Assembly: GCA_964407285.1 (NCBI GenBank)
Contig: CAYOVG010000091.1
Span: 1-20,095, forward strand
Direction: 5' to 3'
DNA length: 20,095 bases
From: CAYOVG01 sp964407285
GTDB lineage: Bacteria > Desulfobacterota > Syntrophobacteria > Syntrophobacterales > Syntrophobacteraceae
Shown: one piece after another, positions 13,611 to 20,095 of the stretch
Layout of the letters: every line of letters starts with the position of its first letter
How positions within the stretch are numbered: position 1 is the first letter of the stretch
Made by a program: the position numbers and the translations under genes
Notes under the pieces: model-generated
Databases searched by the model: none
Told to the model about the DNA's origin: nothing
The model's input: only the letters and a program-made list of their open reading frames with translations

Positions 13611-15575
13611 ATGGATATATTTCAATTAAACATGAAGGCGGGCTTCTCGATGTATCGAAAGCAAAGCATCAGCGCCAACAGCTCTTTGTGTGACCATGAG
13701 ACGGGTATTTTTTCAGATGCCTACTTTCACGAAATACTGAACCTGGAAAAGAGAAGGGCGGAAAGGTCCGATAAGCAGTTTGCCCTGATGCTGCTGGATA
13801 TCGGCAGAGTCCACGACGTGAATAACGTGACGATGCTGAAAAGGCTGAGCCGCGTACTGCGCCAGTCCACGAGAAACACGGACATAAAGGGCTGGTATGC
13901 CGACAATCGCGTTATCGGAGTGATCTTCACGGAGATCCGGGAGATAGACAGAAGTTTTATCCTCGAAAAGATTTTTCGCAAATTATACAAGAATCTGTGC
14001 AGGATCTTCGATCTGGAGTTCTTGAGCGCCATCGACATATCGTTTCAGTTCTTCCCCGAAGGAAAACAGGGAGAAAAACCGGTCAGCCCGTATCGCGTAA
14101 AGCCTTTGAAAGAACTGCGGGCGCCGCTTCTCTCCATGGCCAAGCCCGCGCAGAAGCAGGAAAAAGAGCAGGAGAGCGATGCCAGCCTCACCAAGCAGAT
14201 TGGAAAGGCCAGCCTGGGATGGGTGCTGTTCGCCGGGGACCTTTCTCTCGTTCTTCTGGCCGCCTTTCTCAGCGCCTGGCTGGGTTTCGGGGATTCCGCG
14301 GGATCGAGGCAGTACTACCTGGAGGGGGTATTGTTCAGTTCGCTGATCTACCCGGTTTCCTTGTATGTCTTCGACCTGTACAACCTGGGACGGGCATTCC
14401 GGCCGCGGGAGGCTCTGCCTCGAACCGCATTCGCCATGGTTCTTGCGGGGCTGGCGTCGGCGCTTCTTTTCTTTCTCCTTCCCCACTGGCAGGACGGACG
14501 ATGGGTATTGCTGATCCAGATTGCCGTCATATGGGTCCTGCTGGTGTTCTGGCGGGGAGTGTACGGGATTTCTTTCCAGGAGGCCACATCCAAGGAAAAC
14601 ACCGTCATCGTCGGAGCCGGGGAGAGCGGGAGAGCCATCCAGGCGCTGCTGGAAAGTCCGTTGTCTCCGTACAGGGTCATCGGTTTTCTGGACGATAATC
14701 CGGAAAACCAGGGGAAACCTCTGGGTTCCGCGGCGGTGCTCGGACCCGTGGACCGCCTCGGCGATGTGGCGCGCAGTTCGAGGGTCAAAGTCGCCATTCT
14801 GGCGAATCCGCGTGATTGCGAGTATTGCACCCCGCGGCTCTTCCGGACCATTCTCGAGGCCCGGCTGCAAGGCCTGGACATCCTGGAGATGCCCACGGTG
14901 TACGAGAGACTGACGGGCCGGGTTCCCGTCAAGCACATCGAAGACCAGTGGCTCCTCTACGCCGAAGGCTTCGATCTCATTGCACGCGAGTATGTACAAA
15001 AGATCAAGCGCATCCTCGACCTGTTCGTTTCAGGAACACTGCTGTTTTGCGCCGCCCCGATGATGTTGTTGACGGCGCTGGCCATACGGCTCGATTCGCC
15101 GGGTCCGATATTCTACAGGCAGGAGCGGGTGGGAAAGGGCGGTAAGATCTTCACGGTCGTCAAGTTTCGCTCCATGCATCAGAACGCAGAGGTCCAGGGA
15201 GCGAAGTGGGCGACGAAGGGAGACCCTCGGGTGACTCGTGTGGGCAAGTGGATTCGGATTTTCCGCATCGATGAGCTTCCTCAGCTCTGGAATGTCTTTC
15301 GGGGGGATATGAGCATCGTCGGGCCGCGACCTGAACGGCCGGAATTCGTGCGGGAACTGGAGAAGAAAATACCTTACTACTTCGTCCGCCATTCGGCGCC
15401 GCCCGGAGTCACCGGTTGGGCGCAGATCAACTATCCCTACGGGGCTTCGGTGGAAGATGCCCAGCGGAAGCTGGAGTACGATCTGTATTACGTCAAGAAC
15501 ATGTCGCTCGTGCTCGATTTCAAGATCCTTCTGCGGACCGTGGGCGTGGTGCTCATGGGCGAGGGAGCAAGATAG
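13611..15575 (+). CDS. Polyprenyl-phosphate sugar-1-phosphate transferase with degenerate GGDEF-like N-terminal domain
   Basis: The 654-residue protein (from ATG 13611) has three parts. Residues about 27-150 follow a GGDEF domain (TGIFSDAYFHEIL, FALMLLDIGRV), but ADNRV at 97-101 replaces GGDEF. The RxxD I-site motif RNTD at 88-91 keeps its 5-residue spacing. Four membrane segments (about 203-225, 240-256, 272-290, 298-316) and a CoA-binding-like domain (TVIVGAGESGRAIQALL) follow. The C-terminal bacterial sugar transferase domain (about 463-654) has FYRQERVG, KFRSMHQNA, RIDELPQLWNV and GPRPERPEF. This enzyme should load the first sugar phosphate onto undecaprenyl phosphate at the inner membrane and so begin the repeat unit. 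A GTG at 13599 is an alternative start without a ribosome site. The sugar is unknown. The N-terminal domain may bind c-di-GMP; that is inference. Confidence 0.92.
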   Translation: MDIFQLNMKAGFSMYRKQSISANSSLCDHETGIFSDAYFHEILNLEKRRAERSDKQFALMLLDIGRVHDVNNVTMLKRLSRVLRQSTRNTDIKGWYADNRVIGVIFTEIREIDRSFILEKIFRKLYKNLCRIFDLEFLSAIDISFQFFPEGKQGEKPVSPYRVKPLKELRAPLLSMAKPAQKQEKEQESDASLTKQIGKASLGWVLFAGDLSLVLLAAFLSAWLGFGDSAGSRQYYLEGVLFSSLIYPVSLYVFDLYNLGRAFRPREALPRTAFAMVLAGLASALLFFLLPHWQDGRWVLLIQIAVIWVLLVFWRGVYGISFQEATSKENTVIVGAGESGRAIQALLESPLSPYRVIGFLDDNPENQGKPLGSAAVLGPVDRLGDVARSSRVKVAILANPRDCEYCTPRLFRTILEARLQGLDILEMPTVYERLTGRVPVKHIEDQWLLYAEGFDLIAREYVQKIKRILDLFVSGTLLFCAAPMMLLTALAIRLDSPGPIFYRQERVGKGGKIFTVVKFRSMHQNAEVQGAKWATKGDPRVTRVGKWIRIFRIDELPQLWNVFRGDMSIVGPRPERPEFVRELEKKIPYYFVRHSAPPGVTGWAQINYPYGASVEDAQRKLEYDLYYVKNMSLVLDFKILLRTVGVVLMGEGAR

Positions 15576-15607
15576 ACGGGCCGCGCAACGGCAGGTACGG
15601 CGTGCTT

Positions 15608-16630
15608 ATGAGTGCATTCAATATACTGAGCATCGATGTCGAGGACTATTTCATGGTTTCCGCCTTCGAGGGCGTCGTCGGGAGGGAATCCTGGGACCGG
15701 TATGAGTCGCGCGTGGAGCGCAACACCTATCGGGTTCTGGATACTCTCGAAGACGCTGCAAACGGTGGGGACCGGACCGGAGCCGGGCGGACGGCCCCGA
15801 TTCGGGGGACGTTCTTCTGCCTGGGATGGGTGGCGGAGCGTTTCCCCGGCCTCATCAGGGAGATCGGCGCACGGGGACATGAGGTTGCTTCCCACGGCTA
15901 TGAACATCGTACGATCACTTCGATGACCCCGGGGCAATTCAGGGAAGACCTCCGGAGAGCGAAGGGGATACTCGAAGGCCTCACCGGGGGGCCCGTCCTG
16001 GGATATCGGGCCCCCAGCTACACCATTACCGATAGTACCCTGTGGGCGTTGGATATCCTGGTGGAAGAGGGATTCAGGTACGACTCAAGTATCTTTCCGA
16101 TCCACCACGACCGCTACGGTATTCCGGACGCTCCGCGGTTCCCGTTTTTCGTCTATAAGAACGGAAGCGAGAAGCACGAGTACACACCGGTCCGTCCGGA
16201 GGACGCCCATCGTCATGCTCCTGGGTTGCACTCGAACGGCAGTGGCGGTGGTTCCGCCCGGGGAATGCTCGTGCCCTCCCGGACTCCCGGCACGGAGCCT
16301 CCAGCCGGGTCGCTCGTGGAATTCCCCGTATCGACATTGAGATTGTTGGGCCGGAACATTCCGGTAGCCGGGGGAGGATACTTTCGCTTCTTCCCTTTTC
16401 CCTTCGTCCGATGGGCCGCAAAGCGGATCCATGAAAGAGACCGGCTTCCTTTTATATTCTATCTGCATCCCTGGGAAATCGACCCCGGTCAACCCAGGAT
16501 TTCGGGTCTTTCCGTCAGGTCCAGGTTCCGGCACTATCTGAATCTCGACAGGACCGAAAATCGTCTGAAACTGTTGCTCCGAAGCGGATTGCCGTTCACT
16601 TCCTTCCGCGATTACCTTGAAGTCCTATGA
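15608..16630 (+). CDS. Polysaccharide deacetylase, PEP-CTERM-locus type
   Basis: The 340-residue protein starts NILSIDVEDYFMVSAFE, the hallmark of the deacetylase subfamily of exosortase-associated loci. The metal site is suggested by Asp13 with His96 and His100 (SHGYEH). Also conserved are FFCLGWVAERFP, YRAPSYTI near 133-140, GGGYFRFFP and LHPWE near 286-290. It likely removes acetyl groups from N-acetyl sugars of the polymer or precursor. No signal peptide is visible, which fits the subfamily but leaves its site of action unclear. Two poorly conserved insertions stand out: about 13 residues near 51-64 and about 49 residues at 186-234, rich in Gly, Pro, Ser and His. The start at ATG 15608 places the family's N-terminus at residue 5. 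The stop overlaps the next start (ATGA), so translation is coupled. Confidence 0.9.
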   Translation: MSAFNILSIDVEDYFMVSAFEGVVGRESWDRYESRVERNTYRVLDTLEDAANGGDRTGAGRTAPIRGTFFCLGWVAERFPGLIREIGARGHEVASHGYEHRTITSMTPGQFREDLRRAKGILEGLTGGPVLGYRAPSYTITDSTLWALDILVEEGFRYDSSIFPIHHDRYGIPDAPRFPFFVYKNGSEKHEYTPVRPEDAHRHAPGLHSNGSGGGSARGMLVPSRTPGTEPPAGSLVEFPVSTLRLLGRNIPVAGGGYFRFFPFPFVRWAAKRIHERDRLPFIFYLHPWEIDPGQPRISGLSVRSRFRHYLNLDRTENRLKLLLRSGLPFTSFRDYLEVL

Positions 16631-17847
16631 TTCCAGCCATATCATCGCTTTCCAGAACTTTGCCGCCCACCGGGGCGCCGATCCGGTTGTGGGACCTTGT
16701 GCGCTGTATACCCGCTCTCGCGTGGGGGGACGAGGCTGAAGCCGGGTTTGCGGACGTTCTGAAAACTTACTTCGGCGTTGCGCACGCCTTTCTCGTCTCA
16801 TCGGGGAAGGGGGCCATCAGCATGGCGCTGAGTGGACTGCAACGAATTTCAGACAGGCGGGAGGTTATCATTCCGGCCTATGCGAGTTTCTGCCTGGCTT
16901 CGGCCGTGGCGCGCGCGGGGTTGCCCGTAAAGCTCTGCGATGTGGACCCCGGAACCCTGGATTTCGACTTCGATCGACTCCACCGCCTCGTGGATGAAAG
17001 AACCCTCGCGGTAATTCCCGTCCACAATTACGGGCTGGTCTGCAACATGGCGGAAATATGCGCTCTGGCGTCGGAGAAGGGGGCGTGGGTAATCGAGGAT
17101 GCGGCGCAGGCGGCCGGCGCGGAGTGGGAAGGCCGCAAAGCGGGCTCCGTCGGCGACATCGGGATACTGAGTCTGGGCAGGGGCAAGAATATCTGCGCTC
17201 TGAGCGGAGGGGTGATTCTTACGAGTAACGAAGACCTGGCGGACACGATAGCGAAAGAGGCGGCGAGGTATGCCTATCCGCCGCTGCTTTCAAACGCGGC
17301 GGGCCTTGCCGTGGGCGTTGCGCTCAGCGTCTTTCTCAATCCGGCTCTCTACGCAATCCCCTCGAACCTCCCTTTTCTCAAGCTGGGCGCTAATGTTTAC
17401 GATCCCGGGTTCGATGTGCATCGACTCTCTCCGGTCAATGCCGAGGCAGGTCTGAAGACTTTCCCCAACCTGGACCGCTACAACGAAATCCGTATGGAAA
17501 ATGCGCTGTTTCTGCGGGCCGGTCTGAGTTCCCGCGATTCCATCGGTGTTCCCGCTCCCGATCCGCGCGGGCGTTCCGTGTACCTGAGATTTCCCGTGCT
17601 GCCGGGCAGCCGCCGGGAGCGTGAAGATGCGTATTCCCGCGCCGCGGCCCTGAGACTCGGCGTTACTCGCAGTTACCCGACTCCTCTCGGGGACATACCG
17701 GATTTCAGGAAATACCTCGTATTCGGGGCCGGGGACGACTATCCGGGAGCGCGGTCGGTAGCGGAGCGTGTTCTCACCCTGCCGACGCATCCATATGTCA
17801 GTAAGGAAGATCTTTCGAGTATCATCAATATCATCGAAGGAATGTGA
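16627..17847 (+). CDS. DegT/DnrJ/EryC1-type PLP-dependent aminotransferase
   Basis: The 406-residue protein has the DegT fold signatures. These are the cofactor-side segment SSGKGAISMAL near 58-67, IPAYASFCLASAV near 82-94, the PLP-ring aspartate Asp158 in VIEDAAQAAGAEW, and the Schiff-base lysine, most likely Lys187 in SLGRGKNICALSGG. Such enzymes usually transaminate nucleotide-linked keto sugars and make amino sugars for surface polymers. Its substrate here is not evident. The start overlaps the deacetylase stop by 4 bases. An unusual, rather hydrophobic stretch at about 225-256 (LLSNAAGLAVGVALSVFL, then LYAIPSNLPFLK) replaces the polar region normally found after the lysine loop. It could form a membrane contact or a different dimer surface. 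Sequence around the lysine (GRGKN) also differs from the common TKN form. Confidence 0.88.
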   Translation: MIPAISSLSRTLPPTGAPIRLWDLVRCIPALAWGDEAEAGFADVLKTYFGVAHAFLVSSGKGAISMALSGLQRISDRREVIIPAYASFCLASAVARAGLPVKLCDVDPGTLDFDFDRLHRLVDERTLAVIPVHNYGLVCNMAEICALASEKGAWVIEDAAQAAGAEWEGRKAGSVGDIGILSLGRGKNICALSGGVILTSNEDLADTIAKEAARYAYPPLLSNAAGLAVGVALSVFLNPALYAIPSNLPFLKLGANVYDPGFDVHRLSPVNAEAGLKTFPNLDRYNEIRMENALFLRAGLSSRDSIGVPAPDPRGRSVYLRFPVLPGSRREREDAYSRAAALRLGVTRSYPTPLGDIPDFRKYLVFGAGDDYPGARSVAERVLTLPTHPYVSKEDLSSIINIIEGM

Positions 17848-18140
17848 ACTTCTCCCCGCCCGGGGTGAGTTGACTGGAAGATTACGTACTGTGAGCCATG
17901 GGTTGCAGGTTTTGATGCTCGCAGGCCATGGGCGTGGATTTGTCGTCCATGGGCGCTCCCGGCAATGCCGATATATTCAAAAGCCAAAGCGTAAGGACAA
18001 TCAGAAGTGCTTTCGTATGGCGGGCAAATGGGGAAAAGCCCGATGCTGGTGGTGCGGCTCTACGTCCGAAAAATGTATCAAATGTAATATCATGTAGTTA
18101 AATATAAAACGTTGCATATCCTCGAGCCAAAGGTGCGGTT
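17848..18140 (+). other. Intergenic gap inside the exopolysaccharide locus
   Basis: At 293 bases this is the largest break in the locus, and it is AT-richer towards its right end. It starts with a bulged hairpin (CTCCCC with GGGGTGAG, about 17853-17870) lacking a T tract. Three CCATGGG words occur at 17896, 17926 and 17947. An AT-rich stretch (about 18085-18110) precedes the next gene and could hold a promoter, but no pair of boxes is convincing. No gene is supported here. Confidence 0.5.
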
Positions 18141-19190
18141 ATGAAACCCTACTTAAGTATAGTTGTGCCGCTCTATAATGAAGAAAGCTCCGTTGAGAAG
18201 CTTCTCGCCGGCATTCTCGATGTCGGCAAGGATTTCGATTTCCCGTACGAGGTCATATTCATCGATGACGGGTCGCTGGACAAAACCTGGCAGGTAGTTC
18301 AGGAACTCAAACAGAAGACTCCCGTGCTTCGGGGGATCAAATTCAAACGCAATTACGGTCAGACCAGCGCCATGGTGGCCGGCTTCGATCATGCGGCCGG
18401 AAGCATCATTGTCACGATGGATGGGGACCTGCAAAACGACCCGGCCGACATTCCCCTTCTGCTGGAAAAAATGGACGAAGGCTTCGATATCGTCAGCGGA
18501 TGGCGAAAGGACCGGAAGGACAGCTTCTCCCGGGTCCTTCCGTCCAGGATAGCCAATGCGCTGATATCTCTCACCACCGGAGTCAGGCTGCATGACTACG
18601 GTTGTTCGCTCAAGGCCTACCGGGCGGAGTGCATCAAACCTCTCAAGGCGTACGGCGAGATGCACCGCTTCTTTCCGGCTCTGGCGAGCATGACGGGCGC
18701 AAGAGTCGCGGAAATCCCGGTGCGCCATCATCCGCGCAAGTACGGGGTCTCCAAGTATGGTTTCGGAAGGATTCCAAAGGTTTTCGGCGATATCTTCGCA
18801 ATGAACGCCATCATCCACTTTTCGTCCATCCCTTTGAAAGGTTTTTCTCTCTTCGCGCTTCCCTTTCTGCTCGCAACCATCGGGTTCGGACTCCTGGCGA
18901 TTCTCGGCATCGTCTTTTCCTGGACGCCGGGGAAGGCTCTCTTCTTTTCGCTGGCTGCCGCGCTTACATCGATGGCTTTCGTGCACTTGATGACCTTGGG
19001 GATACTGGGGGAACTCGTCGTGAATACCAGCGACCTGTCTCACACTCAGATGCCGGAGATAACCTCAATGCACCGGCGCCTGAGCGAGAGGCTCAGCCGG
19101 ACCGGCGAGAAGGCGGGGACTGTCGAAGAGAAGAGAGGAGTCATTGAAGATGAAGTACTCGACGATAATGGTCTTAGAGAAGTGGTATGA
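18141..19190 (+). CDS. GT2 membrane glycosyltransferase, DPM1/GtrB/ArnC-like
   Basis: This 349-residue family 2 glycosyltransferase has an intact catalytic domain: SIVVPLYNEESSVEKLL at the N-terminus, DDGS at 42-45, MDGDLQNDP at 93-101 (the DxD metal and nucleotide-sugar site), and HDYGCSLKAYR at 151-161. Two membrane segments follow (about 234-258 and 266-292) and a charged cytoplasmic tail. The layout matches polyisoprenyl-phosphate hexose or aminoarabinose transferases. These make lipid-linked single sugars on the cytoplasmic face, to be flipped and used as donors. The sugar is unknown. The ATG follows AAAGGTG at 6 bases. The 3' end overlaps the next gene by 41 bases, and that gene encodes a paralogue, so the two are translated together and may work as a pair. 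Confidence 0.92.
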   Translation: MKPYLSIVVPLYNEESSVEKLLAGILDVGKDFDFPYEVIFIDDGSLDKTWQVVQELKQKTPVLRGIKFKRNYGQTSAMVAGFDHAAGSIIVTMDGDLQNDPADIPLLLEKMDEGFDIVSGWRKDRKDSFSRVLPSRIANALISLTTGVRLHDYGCSLKAYRAECIKPLKAYGEMHRFFPALASMTGARVAEIPVRHHPRKYGVSKYGFGRIPKVFGDIFAMNAIIHFSSIPLKGFSLFALPFLLATIGFGLLAILGIVFSWTPGKALFFSLAAALTSMAFVHLMTLGILGELVVNTSDLSHTQMPEITSMHRRLSERLSRTGEKAGTVEEKRGVIEDEVLDDNGLREVV

Positions 19191-20085
19191 CGACTTTCCG
19201 GATTTCGTACGGAGCATCCAGGGGCTCCTTTCCAGGAGGGGAGAGCCTTTCGAGATCATAATAATAGCAAACGGCACCGGCGGGTTTCTAAAGAATGAAT
19301 TGAAGGAATTGAGCCGGTTCACCACCCGCCAGGAAAATGTCCGGGCGTTCGAGTTCAATATGAGAACCACCCAGGCGGTATGCTTCAAAGCCGGGTACCG
19401 CGAAAGCTCCGGGGAAATCATCATCGGCTGTGAATCCTACCAGCAAATTACCGACGATTCCTTCAATCGTCTGCTCGATGCCATGCTGGACGGGGTGGAT
19501 ATCGTGGTCCCGTGGAGGCAGCACAGGGTCGATCCCTCCTTCAATCAGTTCCAGTCCAGGTCTTTCAATTTGATCGCCAATAAGATCACGAAATCCGATC
19601 TCCACGATCTGAGTTGCACGGTGCGGGTCTTTCGCCGGGAGGTGCTTCAGGACGCCCAGTTGTACGGCAACATGTACCGCTTCCTGCCCATATTGGCCGC
19701 TCGCAGAGGCTTCAAATACAAGGAAGTCAAATGCGATCATCTCCAGGAACGCGGCAAAACCGGTTTCTACAGTTTCTCGGAATACGCCACCAGGCTGGTC
19801 GATATTTTGACTCTCTACTTCAATACCCACTTCAGTCGAAAGCCGGTCCGGTTTTTCGGGTCGATAGGAATGCTCTTCATGTTGTCGGGAGTGTTGCTGG
19901 CCGCGTACGTGATCGGAGAAAAGGTCATGTTCCAGGACCCCATCGGCCAGCGCGTCACGCTCATCATTGCGCTGCTGCTCACGGTCCTGGGCGTACAGGA
20001 GGCCAGCGTGGGGCTCCTGGGGGAAATCATCGCCTTCACCCATGGCAGGCACAATAAGGAATATACCATAGAGAAGATTATATAG
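19150..20085 (+). CDS. GT2-like membrane protein with degenerate catalytic motifs
   Basis: The 311-residue product has the same plan as the protein before it: a GT2-like domain (1-215), then two membrane segments (about 234-256 and 268-292). Homologous blocks can be matched, such as LHDLSCTVRVFRREVL against LHDYGCSLKAYRAECI, and YGNMYRFLPILA against YGEMHRFFPALA. The acidic motifs are lost, however: ANGTGG at 40-45 stands where DDGS is expected and GCESYQQ at 93-99 where MDGDLQ is expected. It probably cannot use a nucleotide sugar in the usual metal-dependent way and may be a partner or acceptor-binding subunit of the upstream enzyme. The start is ATG 19150, with GAGGAG 9 bases upstream; a TTG at 19144 is too near that site. 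The frame is intact, so it is not a pseudogene. Confidence 0.85.
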   Translation: MKYSTIMVLEKWYDDFPDFVRSIQGLLSRRGEPFEIIIIANGTGGFLKNELKELSRFTTRQENVRAFEFNMRTTQAVCFKAGYRESSGEIIIGCESYQQITDDSFNRLLDAMLDGVDIVVPWRQHRVDPSFNQFQSRSFNLIANKITKSDLHDLSCTVRVFRREVLQDAQLYGNMYRFLPILAARRGFKYKEVKCDHLQERGKTGFYSFSEYATRLVDILTLYFNTHFSRKPVRFFGSIGMLFMLSGVLLAAYVIGEKVMFQDPIGQRVTLIIALLLTVLGVQEASVGLLGEIIAFTHGRHNKEYTIEKII

Positions 20086-20086
20086 A

Positions 20087-20095
20087 ATGATCCTC
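20087..20095 (+). CDS. Possible start of the next gene (truncated by window edge)
   Basis: ATGATCCTC begins one base after the upstream TAG stop, with GAGAAG about 10 bases before it. This would continue the tightly packed operon with a product starting Met-Ile-Leu. Only three codons are visible, so no family can be assigned. Confidence 0.3.

Noticed and set aside
17896..17953. Three CCATGGG words as a possible operator array
   Set aside because: Spacing is irregular (30 and 21 bases), the word is short, and no flanking symmetry supports a binding site.

Overview
The window reads as chromosomal DNA from a GC-rich Gram-negative bacterium. A Desulfobacterota/Deltaproteobacteria host (Syntrophobacterales-like) is my best guess, inferred from the cytoplasmic PAS kinase, sigma-54 regulator, hemerythrin, hisHF and exopolysaccharide set; no marker gene fixes the taxonomy. 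Two outer-membrane-type lipoproteins with clear lipoboxes support a diderm envelope. No rRNA, tRNA, CRISPR array, transposase or integrase was seen.

Left part (1-5381): the 3' end of an isocitrate dehydrogenase gene faces a minus-strand signalling operon. In transcription order this holds a sigma-54-dependent response regulator, a Uma2-family protein and a soluble PAS histidine kinase. A candidate sigma-70 promoter for it lies near 3829-3858. Divergent from it are a single-domain hemerythrin with a good terminator and a small lipoprotein of unknown function.

Middle (5382-8956): an imperfect CACGAA palindrome precedes hisH-hisF, and a second inverted element built of 7-base units follows hisF. 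Then comes a gene-poor stretch, a gene for an RfaH-like NusG paralogue, and a structured leader carrying an exact match to the ops element (GGCGGTAGNNT), the DNA site read by RfaH in enterobacteria.

Right part (8957-20095): one long plus-strand exopolysaccharide locus. It encodes a Wza-like export lipoprotein, a Wzz/GNVR chain-length protein, a membrane AAA ATPase with a periplasmic LysM domain, a CpsD-like protein whose P-loop lysine is replaced, a polyprenyl-phosphate sugar transferase with a degenerate GGDEF-like N-terminus, a polysaccharide deacetylase, a DegT-type aminotransferase and two tandem GT2 membrane glycosyltransferases. The composition resembles PEP-CTERM/exosortase (XrtA)-associated loci, but no exosortase is present here and the locus runs off the right edge.

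Working model: the RfaH-like factor loads at the ops site and lets polymerase read the long operon. The sugar transferase starts the lipid-linked repeat unit and the GT2 proteins extend or modify it. The chain-length protein, CpsD-like protein, ATPase and Wza-like protein control length and export, and the deacetylase edits the product. The most unusual points are the RfaH/ops pairing, the initiating transferase with a dead GGDEF site but an intact RxxD I-site motif (PelD-like logic), the Lys-less CpsD-like protein, and the second GT2 lacking its acidic catalytic motifs.
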